Positions 16,699 through 26,633 of a stretch of 48,169 nucleotides of DNA are shown here, piece after piece; position 1 is the stretch's first letter; each line of letters opens with the position of its first letter. The translations under genes were made by a program, and so were the position numbers. The stretch comes from Paenibacillus typhae (GTDB lineage Bacteria; Bacillota; Bacilli; Paenibacillales; Paenibacillaceae). The notes beneath the pieces are model-generated. The model was not told the DNA's origin, did not search any database, and saw only the letters and a program-made list of their open reading frames with translations. The stretch lies in assembly GCF_900099765.1 (NCBI RefSeq), contig NZ_FNDX01000047.1, forward strand, positions 1 to 48,169. The letters run 5' to 3'.

Positions 16699-17991
16699 AT
16701 GGATGTTATTGTTAGGCCTACACCGACCCTGCAAGGAGAAATTGGAGCGCTGTCCTCCAAAAACTATACAACCCGCTACCTGCTGGTTGCGGCGCTGTCT
16801 GAAGGAGTAAGCACCATCTATCATCCTGCCCACAGTGAGGACAGTGATGCCATCCGCAGATGTATCGCTGATCTGGGCGCTGTCCTGACGGAAGACGATG
16901 AAAAAATCGTTGTACAGGGCTTCGGCAAGAGCCCGCGGGATGTGAAGGAGCTGAACGTGGGCAATGCAGGAGCGGTACTCCGCTTTCTGATGGCTGTGGC
17001 TGCGCTTAGCCCTGAGGTTACTTTTGTTAATACTTATCCTGATTCCCTGGGCAAGCGTCCGCATGATGATCTGATTAAGGCACTGGGCCAGCTAGGCGTT
17101 GATGTTGAGCATAATAACGGCAGGCTGCCTATTACCATCCGAGGGGGCAAGTCTGCCGGCGGACGGATTACTGTATCCGGTGCAGTCAGCTCCCAGTATC
17201 TCAGTGCGCTGCTGTTCCTGACACCGCTGCTTGAGGAGGACAGCGAGATTATCGTGCTGGATGACCTGAAATCCAAGGTCGTTGTTGGCCAGACCCTTGA
17301 GGTGCTGGAACAAGCGGGAATCGTAGTACATGCTGCAGATGACTACATGTCCTTTAAGGTGCCTGGCCGTCAGGCTTATGCCGCCAAGTCGTATACTGTA
17401 CAGGGGGATTATCCTGGATCGGCTGCTGTGCTCGCGGCTGCGGCTGTAACGAAGTCTGATGTGAAGATCCACCGGCTGGCTGAGAGAAGCAAGCAGGGGG
17501 AGCGGGCTGTTGTGGATGTGCTGCAGATGATGGAAGTACCGCTGACCCATGAGAATGGTACTGTTCATGTCAAGGGCAACGGAATCCTGAAGGCTGTAGA
17601 ATTCGACGGTGATGCAGCAACTGATGCTGTGCTGGCCATGGTGGCAGCCGCCGTATTCGCGGAAGGAACCTCACGCTTCTATAATGTAGAGAATCTGCGG
17701 TATAAGGAATGCGACCGTATTACCGACTACCTGGCCGAGCTGACACGCGCAGGCGCAAGGGTCGAGGAGCGGCGCGACGAGATCATCGTGCACGGTATGC
17801 CGGAAGGAGTAGAGGGCGGCGTAACCATCAACGCTCATTATGACCACCGTGTCATTATGGCCTTGACCGTAGTCGGCCTGCGCGCACGCCAGCCGCTGCT
17901 GATCAAGGACGCCCATCACGTCGCCAAGTCGTATCCGCAGTATTTTGACCACCTGCGTGAGCTTGGTGCTGATGTGGAATGGGTAAAGTAG
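16699..17991 (+). CDS. aroA: 3-phosphoshikimate 1-carboxyvinyltransferase (EPSP synthase)
   Basis: 430 residues, the standard length, two inside-out alpha/beta domains. Joins phosphoenolpyruvate to shikimate 3-phosphate in aromatic synthesis. Visible: LSSKNYTTRYLLVAAL (first substrate lysine region), NVGNAGAVLRFLMA, SSQYLSALLFL, GDYPGSAAVLAAA, NLRYKECDRI and HYDHRVIMAL. Compared with the E. coli enzyme (GNAGTAMRP), Thr97 is replaced by Ala92 and Pro101 by Phe96, while the Gly is kept; these positions shape the glyphosate/PEP site. AAGGAGCG lies before the ATG. No terminator was seen after it. Confidence 0.93.
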   Translation: MDVIVRPTPTLQGEIGALSSKNYTTRYLLVAALSEGVSTIYHPAHSEDSDAIRRCIADLGAVLTEDDEKIVVQGFGKSPRDVKELNVGNAGAVLRFLMAVAALSPEVTFVNTYPDSLGKRPHDDLIKALGQLGVDVEHNNGRLPITIRGGKSAGGRITVSGAVSSQYLSALLFLTPLLEEDSEIIVLDDLKSKVVVGQTLEVLEQAGIVVHAADDYMSFKVPGRQAYAAKSYTVQGDYPGSAAVLAAAAVTKSDVKIHRLAERSKQGERAVVDVLQMMEVPLTHENGTVHVKGNGILKAVEFDGDAATDAVLAMVAAAVFAEGTSRFYNVENLRYKECDRITDYLAELTRAGARVEERRDEIIVHGMPEGVEGGVTINAHYDHRVIMALTVVGLRARQPLLIKDAHHVAKSYPQYFDHLRELGADVEWVK

Positions 17992-18331
17992 GTTAGGTCA
18001 GATCACTTGCCGGCGAGTCGGAGCACGGCTGTCTTGAGCTAAGCTCCGGACATATGGGGCTGCTTTCAGCCTGTCTCTACTTGTTCTTGTGAAGGAACAC
18101 TGCTGACCGCTGATCGGTAAAGCGAAGTTTTTTATGGATAAGGGGCACGTAATGCAGGCTGTGGCGGATACTGTTTATGGTTGCTGATGCTACATCCCTC
18201 ACATGTGTCTTATGGCTCAGAAAGCTGCTGACTCTTTGTGTTATTCTTAGTGTCAGGACATTCTTATTGATGCTGATAAGAATGAATAGAATAAATTCAG
18301 TCAAAAATCATGCACAGGGAGGAATACTACG
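17992..18331 (+). other. 340-nt intergenic region with one inverted repeat
   Basis: No gene is supported here. An inverted repeat CATTCTTAT-N8-ATAAGAATG lies at 18259-18284, about 50 nt before the start of the CoA-binding gene, and could be an operator or part of the promoter. A short frame AKFFMDKGHVMQAVADTVYG followed by stops suggests a decayed gene, but I cannot name it. Confidence 0.4.
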
Positions 18332-18766
18332 ATGAGTTTTGAGAATCCAAGCCGTGAACAGATTGGAGATATTCTTGCATCAGCTGGCAATATCGCTGTT
18401 GTCGGCCTGTCAGACAAATCCGACCGTACTTCATACATGGTAGCTTACGCCATGCAAAGCCGGGGGTACCGGATCATCCCGGTGAATCCTACCGTGGACG
18501 GAGACATTCTCGGCGAGAAATGCTACCACACCCTGGCTGAAATTCCGGAGCCGGTTGATATTGTCAACGTGTTCCGCCGCAGCGAATATTGTGCTGAAGT
18601 GGCACAGGATGCAGCCGACATCGGTGCCAAGGTGCTATGGCTGCAGCAGGGCATTATCAGCCAGGAGGCAGCTGACATTGCAGCTGAACACGGCATGACC
18701 GCCATCATGGACCGCTGCATCAAGGTCGAGGAAGCGATCACCATGCACGGGCGCAGCCGGGGCTGA
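18332..18766 (+). CDS. CoA-binding domain protein (YccU-like)
   Basis: 144 residues with a Rossmann-like CoA-binding domain as in succinyl-CoA synthetase alpha. NIAVVGLSDKSDRTSYMVA (about residues 20-38) holds the nucleotide loop, then YRIIPVNPT, DIVNVFRRSEYC, VLWLQQGIIS and MDRCIKVE, all landmarks of the stand-alone YccU/YdfD-type family. It binds CoA; a catalytic role is not established for the family. AGGGAGGAA lies upstream of the ATG. A terminator follows. Confidence 0.88.
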   Translation: MSFENPSREQIGDILASAGNIAVVGLSDKSDRTSYMVAYAMQSRGYRIIPVNPTVDGDILGEKCYHTLAEIPEPVDIVNVFRRSEYCAEVAQDAADIGAKVLWLQQGIISQEAADIAAEHGMTAIMDRCIKVEEAITMHGRSRG

Positions 18767-18822
18767 TCGGCTAATTTAAGCTGGAAACCTGCTGAGCGCA
18801 TTGTTATACTGGCTTTAGACGA

Positions 18823-18873
18823 AGAACGTCCATTACCCGTTAGGTTACTTCCGGGCTGTGGGCGTTCTTTTTT
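18823..18873 (+). terminator. rho-independent terminator after the CoA-binding gene
   Basis: AGAACGTCC at 18823-18831 pairs with GGGCGTTCT at 18860-18868, followed by a run of T. The loop is long (about 28 nt). Confidence 0.75.
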
Positions 18874-18896
18874 TATTTTCCGGGAGGGGAACTTTG

Positions 18897-19565
18897 ATGG
18901 AGTTTGAAGAAGCGTATGGATTGTGGTTAAGCCGTCATTCAGCTGGGCGGAGCGGTGAGCGCAGAGGGAGGCTTTTGCGAGGACATAACTTTGCTGAGAA
19001 GCTGTTCGTACAGAATGTGTGGTGGCCGCTGTTTGAATCGCTGGAGCATTTGCATCCGGAGTACGAGATCTATGACTGGAACCGCAAGTCCCAGTTTCTG
19101 GACTTTGCTTTTTTACCGCCTAACGGCCCGCAGATCGGCATTGAATGTGACGGATTCCAGAGCCATATTAAGGACATGGACAGGGAGAAGTTCAGCTATG
19201 CGCTGAACCGTGACAATTTCCTCACCGGTATGGGCTGGCGGATGCTGCACTTTTCGTTCGATGACATCCAGCAGCGTCCTGAAGTATGCAGGATGCTGCT
19301 GCAGCTGGTGCTGGCTCCGTATTTGGCAAAGAAGCCCGCGGCGACAGATATTTTGCCAGCTGAAAAAGAGGTGCTCCGGCTAGCCTGGCGATTGGCCAGA
19401 CCGCTGCGTCCGAAGGATGTGATAGATCAATTCGGGCTAAACTTTCGTACAGTACGGAAGGTGTTAAGGACACTTAGCGAAAAAGGCTTGCTTATGCCGG
19501 TTGAGGGAGGTCGGGGAGTACGTCACTATGAACTCAAGCCGATGTCCAGGGATCAGATCTGGTGA
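18897..19565 (+). CDS. putative PD-(D/E)XK (DUF559/Vsr-like) nuclease fused to a winged helix
   Basis: 222 residues from ATG 18897, 7 nt after GGGAGGGG. The N-terminal part has a nuclease-like core: Glu34 in FAEKLF, Asp69 in QFLDFAF, then IGIECDGFQSH with Glu83 and Asp85, and GWRMLHFSFDDI around residues 113-124. This E...D...ExD...H layout is that of DUF559/Vsr-type endonucleases. Residues about 155-215 form a winged helix: LRLAWRLARPLRPKDVIDQF, then FRTVRKVLRTLSEKGLL and a GGRGVRHYEL wing. Function is unproven: DNA-binding with a possible nick or cleavage activity. The gene stands alone, after a terminator, and is followed by four palindromes. Confidence 0.7.
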   Translation: MEFEEAYGLWLSRHSAGRSGERRGRLLRGHNFAEKLFVQNVWWPLFESLEHLHPEYEIYDWNRKSQFLDFAFLPPNGPQIGIECDGFQSHIKDMDREKFSYALNRDNFLTGMGWRMLHFSFDDIQQRPEVCRMLLQLVLAPYLAKKPAATDILPAEKEVLRLAWRLARPLRPKDVIDQFGLNFRTVRKVLRTLSEKGLLMPVEGGRGVRHYELKPMSRDQIW

Positions 19566-19606
19566 GAATTCTCTTCATCTCCGAAATTGTATAGAGGTTT
19601 GAGAGA

Positions 19607-19793
19607 TCTGTTGTATTTTATACAATTGATTTCATCTTAAAGGGCTTCAAAAGTGATTCTATTGCATTTTATACAACAGAAATTCTGAAATAAGCCCGAT
19701 TAAGGTTAATTTAGAATAATCTATTGTACGAAATACAATAGAATTGTTTTTACTGCAGGAAAACGGTAAATCTGTTGTACAAAGTGCAATAGA
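19607..19793. repeat. four copies of a 23-nt palindrome, regularly spaced
   Basis: Copies at 19607-19629, 19658-19680, 19720-19742 and 19771-19793, arm pattern TCTRTTGYA-N5-TRCAAYAGA. The third is a perfect 9-bp inverted repeat (TCTATTGTA-CGAAA-TACAATAGA). Copies 2 and 4 are near reverse complements of each other. Start-to-start distances are 51, 62 and 51 nt, close to whole numbers of helical turns, so all four may face the same side of the DNA. They lie in the AT-rich gap (19566-20050) between the nuclease-HTH gene and the PTS operon, which otherwise holds only the nagE promoter. Confidence 0.85.
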
Positions 19794-19992
19794 TACCATG
19801 CGAACTGGGCATTATCATACATCATAGGTTAGTTTAGAGATGGATTATGAGGGTTGTGAGCGTCAGTATACTTTTTAAACAAGTTTGCCGCATTCCGGCT
19901 ACAGTTATTTGTCTTTACTCTGTATCTGCAAAGTAATCATTCACTTCCCATCCTCCCGCCCCGCATGGTATTCTAGGAGTTGCGTATTCTTT

Positions 19993-20021
19993 TTGACAAA
20001 AACTGCTGGAGCGCTTACCAT
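19993..20021 (+). promoter_or_regulatory. sigma-A promoter of the PTS operon, with an overlapping operator-like site
   Basis: TTGACA at 19993-19998 and TACCAT at 20016-20021, 17-nt spacing. The -10 box overlaps TGGAGCGCTTACCA (20007-20020), whose reverse complement GGTAAGCGCT has the cre/LacI-type core AAGCGCT. It deviates from the cre consensus at its right end, so the binding protein could be CcpA or another LacI-type repressor. Confidence 0.6.
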
Positions 20022-20050
20022 TTAGCATAGAACGAAAGGAGAGGGTCACC

Positions 20051-21930
20051 TTGAATTGGCTCGGATCACTGCAGCAGTTGGGCAGAGCCATAATGCTTCC
20101 TACTATGGTGTTGCCGGCTGCAGCTATTCTGCTGAGTCTGGGCAGCTTGCCGTGGTCTGCATGGGGACTTTCTTCGGTATCTGAAGTGACTACATACGCG
20201 GGGCAGGGAATATTTTATTTCATGCCTTATTTATTTGCTGTGGGCGTTGCCTGGGGGCTGTCCAATCAGGCCGGGCCGGCCGGTCTTGCAGCATTAGCGG
20301 GAATGTTCACCTATGACCGGATTGTTTCCAATATGGGCGACGGAACGGTTCAGCCTGCAACGCTCATCGGCATTATTCTCGGGATTGTCGCCGGTGTGGC
20401 GCATAACAAATTTAAAAATATCAAGCTTCCGGAGGCGATCCAGTTTTTTGGCGGGTCGCGTTTTGTGCTCCTGTTCATGGGCCTATTCTCCGCCCTGTTT
20501 GCCTGGGTGATGCTCGGCGTTTCGCCGCTGCTCCAAAATGTGCTTGATCATCTGCTCCGCGATATACAATCAGCCGGAGGGTACGGCGTGTTCGTATACG
20601 GGGTGCTGTACAGGGTGCTTACAGCCTTCGGGCTCCATCATATCCTGAACAATCTGTTCTGGTTCCAGCTTGGCAGCTTTACCACTCCTGACGGCAGTGC
20701 GGTCGTGCAGGGGGATTTGCCGCGTTTTTTTGCGGGTGACCCGACTGCAGGCGTATTTATGGCCGGGCTGTTTCCGATTATGATGTTTGCGCTCCCGGCG
20801 ATTGCACTGGCCATCATACAGGAAGCGCGCGAGGATCTGAAGCCTAAGATCAAAAAGACTTTTTTGCGTGCCGCGCTGGTCTGCTTTTTGACCGGAGTGT
20901 CGGAGCAGATCGAATTTGCGTTCCTGTTTGCATCCCCGTATCTGTTCGCGGTGCATGTGGTAATGTCGGGTCTGGCTATGGTGCTGACCTATCTGCTGGG
21001 TATCCATCACGGGTTCTCTTATTCGGCGGGAGCAATTGACTTCTTCCTGAATATGCATCTTTCCCAGCGTGCCTGGCTGCTGATTCCGATCGGCATAGGC
21101 TACGCGGTTGTTTATTATAATCTGTTCCGCTGGGCGATCCGCCGCTTCCAGATTCCGACTCCGGGACGCGAGGAAGGCTCTGAGCTTGGCGACTGGGCGG
21201 GTAATATACCTTATCAGGCTCCGCTGATTCTGGAGGCGCTGGGCGGCAAAGAAAACATTGTCCAGGTGCAGGCCTGCATCACAAGGTTAAGACTAACGGT
21301 GCACAACGACCGATATATAGATACATCAGCGCTCAAGGGCCTGGGCTCTGCGGGCATTATTAAGCTTGGCGGCGGCAACGTGCAGGTGGTATTCGGAACC
21401 TACTCCGAGCTGATCCGCGAGGAAATCGACAAGCTGATGCTGCGCGATCTGCCGCAGGTGCTGTTCTGTGCCCCGATCCAGGGCAAGATGATGCCGATTG
21501 AGGAAGTGCCGGATCATATTTTTGCCGCGAAGCTGGTTGGTGACGGGGTGGCTTTTTATCCGGAAAAAGGAGAGCTGGTCTCGCCTGTATTCGGCAAGGT
21601 CATGCACGTGTACCCTACAATGCACGCAATAGGCATTTCTACGCCCGAGGGGCTTGAGGTGCTGATGCATATCGGGATCGATACATCCCAGCTCAAAGGG
21701 CCGTTTGAGGCGCTTGTACAGGAAGGTGACAGCGTGGAGCCGGGTCAGCTGCTCGTCCGGTTCGATCTGGCTTACCTGCAGGAGCATGCCGCTTCGCTGG
21801 CAACGCCGATGGTGATCACCAATCCTGACCGTGTCAAATCGTGGAGCTATGCTCCATTCAAAAATGTTAAAAAAGGGCAGTCTTCGGTAATGTCCGTGGT
21901 ATTACATGAAAGTGTTGGAGGGGTGGAAGC

Positions 21931-21934
<4 letters not shown>
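20051..21934 (+). CDS. nagE: PTS sugar transporter IICBA, glucose/N-acetylglucosamine family
   Basis: 627 residues with three fused PTS domains. The membrane IIC domain (about residues 1-370) starts with LQQLGRAIMLPTMVLPAAAIL and includes HHILNNLFWFQLG. The IIB domain (about 385-465) has the phospho-Cys near residue 408 in QACITRLRL. The IIA domain (about 490-615) has the phospho-His near residue 539 in VLMHIGIDT. The full IICBA order and GFSYSAGAIDFF resemble NagE-type (GlcNAc) proteins, but glucose is not excluded. TTG start after AAAGGAGAGG. Its stop overlaps the ptsI start (ATGA), so both are translated together. Confidence 0.92.
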
Positions 21935-23688
<1,754 letters not shown>

Positions 23689-23725
23689 AGAAAATCAGCG
23701 AATTACAGGTTTGCTGAATTGCAGG

Positions 23726-23750
23726 GTCCGGCGGATACGCCGGACTTTTT
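23726..23750 (+). terminator. rho-independent terminator of the nagE-ptsI operon
   Basis: GTCCGGCG-GATA-CGCCGGAC stem-loop followed by TTTTT. Confidence 0.9.
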
Positions 23751-23880
23751 GCGTTACAGGGGTACATATAAAACCATCAGAAAAAAAGTAAAACCGTTTC
23801 CGGGCTCCGGAAGTCAGTATAGATAGAAGTACAAAAGAAGCTTTTGAAGCTGCATATAAAGGAGGCACAGATCGCACAGA

Positions 23881-24417
23881 ATGGAAAATCTGATGGAGGT
23901 TGAACATGTACAGCAGGCCAAAGAGGAGGCTCAGGCCTTTATCAGCCTTGTATCCGGACAGAAAAGGATCCTCTACGGGATAGCCTACAGCTATTTCCGC
24001 AGTGAGGCAGATGCACTTGAGATGCTTCAGGAAGCAACGTACCGGGCCTGGAGCAAGCGGAAAAGCCTTAGGGATCCCGGGAAATTTGCTCCCTGGATAA
24101 CACGGATAATGGTTAACTGCTGCAACGATGAAATGAAGCGGAGGAAACGGCTGGTTCCGGTAAAAACACCGGATGAAAGCGGCGGGGTTGTCATGGTAAT
24201 GACCAGTGACCGGAAGCTGGATATGGAGCAGGCGCTGGATAGCGTGAAGCTGAAATACCGCCAGGTGCTTGTGCTGAAATACTACCGTGATATGACGTTG
24301 ACAGAGATTGCCGAAGTCCTGGACAAGCCGGAAGGAACAGTCAAAACCTGGCTGAACAAGGGGCTCAAGCAGCTGCGTAACAAAATGAAAGGGGGAGCGG
24401 CAAATGGCTGGCAGTGA
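23881..24417 (+). CDS. ECF-family RNA polymerase sigma factor
   Basis: 178 residues. Region 2 (about 25-95): YGIAYSYFRSEADALEMLQE and FAPWITRIMVNCCNDEMKRR. Region 4 (about 118-170): LDSVKLKYRQVLVLKYYRDM, then TLTEIAEVLDKPEGTVKTWL. No region 1.1 or 3, so a typical ECF factor of the SigV/SigX group. It overlaps the next gene by 14 nt, the standard arrangement with a membrane anti-sigma. The GGAGG is 15 nt from ATG 23881, slightly far; an in-frame ATG at 23893 is an alternative. Upstream, TTCCGG-GCT-CCGGAA (23798-23812) with AAACC at 23791 may be part of an autoregulated promoter. Confidence 0.9.
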   Translation: MENLMEVEHVQQAKEEAQAFISLVSGQKRILYGIAYSYFRSEADALEMLQEATYRAWSKRKSLRDPGKFAPWITRIMVNCCNDEMKRRKRLVPVKTPDESGGVVMVMTSDRKLDMEQALDSVKLKYRQVLVLKYYRDMTLTEIAEVLDKPEGTVKTWLNKGLKQLRNKMKGGAANGWQ

Positions 24418-25810
24418 GGAAAGGCTGTTAAAGGAGTATTTTGATGAAATATCAAGGGAACTGGAGGATATACCGCAGGTTAAAATGAATGTGGCAATAC
24501 GCAGCGGAATATCAGGCCCGGCCCGATACCGGACATCAGCACGTAAGAGGTTTGCTGTAAGTGTAGCAGTAGTATTAGCTGCTGCGGCGCTGTTTGCGGT
24601 TCCCTGGATCGGGAAGTTGCCGAAGCCGCTGGAACCACAGAATTTATCAGCCCCATCACAGATGAATGAGGCCTTTACACCTTATTTTTGGAAGGCAATA
24701 AATGATACCACCGTAGCCTCAGCCATTGAAGCAGGATTGATAGAACGGGTAAGCGGTGTAACGGCCGAGCAGAACGGGTTTGTACTGAAGGTAGACGGAA
24801 TTGCCGCAGACCGCAAGGGCATTATGATCTTGTATTCCCTGCAAAATCATACCGGTCAAAAAGCACGTGTGGATAATCTGCAGCTGGTAGGCAAAAGCAG
24901 CTCACCGGTAAACTACCGGTATGGCTGGGCTTTAAATAACACGGATGTACCAACCGGTACGACTCTATATTATGAAATATTACAGTGGGCTGAAGGGTTT
25001 GATTCACTGCCTGACGAAATCACTTTTGAACTGAATCTAGGTGAGAGCAAGCCGGTTTCTCAAGCTTCCCGAGAAAAGCCGCTGGCGGCGCTGTCAGTAC
25101 CTATAACACTGGACAAAGGGAAGATAGCAAAGTCAGGCGAGGTCCACACCGTTAACAAAACGCTGACTGTCGCCGGGCAGGAAATCTTAATCAACGAAGT
25201 GTATACCTCTGCGACCGGGATTTACCTGGAACCCGTTTACAATGAGCAAAACAGCAAACAAATCTTTTCCATGATTTATCCGCGGTTTTTATTGGGTAGC
25301 AACGGTATTTTTTCAAGTATGAGTCCTGTCCGCACGGTGGAGGTTAAAGGCAAGGAGATTCTGGTATTCGGGAATGACAGCCGGTCCAGCCAGCCGCTTC
25401 AATTTCAGCTCGACGGTATTTTGGCGCTGGATAAGGATACCCTGAAAGTGGTTATTGATACGGAACAGCAGCAGATCATCAAAGCTCCCGACAATTACTT
25501 AACTATGTCCCTGTATACGGCCGAAAGAGGAACAACGATGATTCTGAAACATAACACGTCAACGGGGAAGAAAAGATTCTATAACGCTTTAAAGCTGGAT
25601 AATGAGTTTACCGATTCCAAAGGCCAGATTCATTCAACCGCTGATCTGTATGATATTCCGCCGTACCAGGCATCAGCCGACAAGAAGTCGGTCCCTGTGC
25701 TGGATTATGTGGGACTAGGCAGCAATAAGTATGCCCAGCCGCTGACATTTACGATAACCAGCTATCCGGCCCCGATTAACCAGAAGGTATCGCTCGAAAT
25801 CCTTGACTGA
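24404..25810 (+). CDS. membrane DUF4179-type protein, probable anti-sigma factor
   Basis: 468 residues. A cytosolic N-terminus of about 48 residues (EERLLKEYFDEISRELEDIP) is followed by one transmembrane helix at about 50-69 (FAVSVAVVLAAAALFAVPWI) and a large extracytoplasmic region rich in beta structure. Position, 14-nt overlap with the ECF sigma gene and topology fit an anti-sigma that holds the sigma factor until a cell-envelope signal releases it. DUF4179 assignment is from the pattern of N-terminus and outer domain and is not certain. AAAGGGGGAG precedes the ATG. Confidence 0.75.
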   Translation: MAGSEERLLKEYFDEISRELEDIPQVKMNVAIRSGISGPARYRTSARKRFAVSVAVVLAAAALFAVPWIGKLPKPLEPQNLSAPSQMNEAFTPYFWKAINDTTVASAIEAGLIERVSGVTAEQNGFVLKVDGIAADRKGIMILYSLQNHTGQKARVDNLQLVGKSSSPVNYRYGWALNNTDVPTGTTLYYEILQWAEGFDSLPDEITFELNLGESKPVSQASREKPLAALSVPITLDKGKIAKSGEVHTVNKTLTVAGQEILINEVYTSATGIYLEPVYNEQNSKQIFSMIYPRFLLGSNGIFSSMSPVRTVEVKGKEILVFGNDSRSSQPLQFQLDGILALDKDTLKVVIDTEQQQIIKAPDNYLTMSLYTAERGTTMILKHNTSTGKKRFYNALKLDNEFTDSKGQIHSTADLYDIPPYQASADKKSVPVLDYVGLGSNKYAQPLTFTITSYPAPINQKVSLEILD

Positions 25811-25829
25811 CTGCCGGACAAAGAAACGG

Positions 25830-25871
25830 AACAAGCCCTGGACCTCAAGAGATGATGAGGCAGGGCTTGTT
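25830..25871 (+). terminator. rho-independent terminator of the sigma/anti-sigma pair
   Basis: AACAAGCCCTG pairs with CAGGGCTTGTT and an inner CCTCA/TGAGG extends the stem; the loop is 8 nt. T-rich sequence follows. Confidence 0.8.
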
Positions 25872-25902
25872 TGTCATGCTTAAAAATAATCTATACGTCC
25901 GC

Positions 25903-26427
25903 TTATTCCCCGGCCAGCGCATCGCAGAAGGCTTTGCCGTATGGAGGAAGATCCGGCGGGCGGCGGGCGGATATGATGTGTCCGTCAGTCACTACAGCTT
26001 CATCCTTCCAGATAGCTCCGGCATTCTCCATGTCATCGCGGATGCCAGGCGTAGAGGTAACGGTCACCCCGTCCAGGATTTTGGCGGAGATGAGCACCCA
26101 GCCGGCATGGCAGATCTGGCCGATCGGCTTTTTGGCGGTGTTGAAATCCTGAACCAGCTTCAGGACTGCACCGTAGCGGCGGATTTTATCGGGTGCCCAG
26201 CCTCCGGGTACAAGAATGCCGTCGTAATCAGCTGCGCTCAGATCATCCCAGGAATATTCGGCTGTTGCGGGTACACCGTATTTGCCGGTATAGGTTTTAC
26301 CCTTCTCAAGTCCTGCCAGATGGACCTCGGCGCCTTCCTCGCGCACCCGGTATACCGGATACCAGAGCTCCAGATCCTCGAATTCATCATCCACCAGTGC
26401 GATCACTTTTTTACCTGATAATCTCAT
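25903..26427 (-). CDS. DJ-1/PfpI-family protein (type 1 glutamine amidotransferase-like)
   Basis: 174 residues. KKVIALVDDEFEDLELWYPV (Glu of the triad region), DGILVPGGWAPDKIR, and the nucleophile Cys in IGQICHAGW (about residues 105-113), followed by GVTVTSTPGIRDD. This fits the PfpI/YraA/YfkM group, general stress proteins linked to protein or nucleotide deglycation; the activity is debated. ATG 26427 follows a GGGGAG site; an upstream ATG at 26451 places that site inside the coding frame. Confidence 0.88.
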   Translation of the reverse strand: MRLSGKKVIALVDDEFEDLELWYPVYRVREEGAEVHLAGLEKGKTYTGKYGVPATAEYSWDDLSAADYDGILVPGGWAPDKIRRYGAVLKLVQDFNTAKKPIGQICHAGWVLISAKILDGVTVTSTPGIRDDMENAGAIWKDEAVVTDGHIISARRPPDLPPYGKAFCDALAGE

Positions 26428-26633
26428 TGTCAGCAGCTCCCCTCGGATCACGATATCCTGTTCATTCTATCAAATTTGAAATATGAAGTCACCTTTGCAT
26501 AAACATTACTTTGCTTTATTGCCAAATAAATCATTTAATGCAAATCGGAAGGAGTTTGGATGCCGGGAGTCGAATATAGCTTTGAAAAGGCAGGTTTCTG
26601 TGTTTTTAATTTTTTCAGCCTGAGGTGTAGGAG

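Noticed and set aside
18077..18304. Minus-strand frame of 75 codons
   Set aside because: TTG start without a ribosome site and no family pattern; the region is otherwise intergenic.
19581..19597. AAATTGTATAGAGG as a fifth copy of the 23-nt palindrome
   Set aside because: Only a short AT-rich stretch agrees; no second arm exists.
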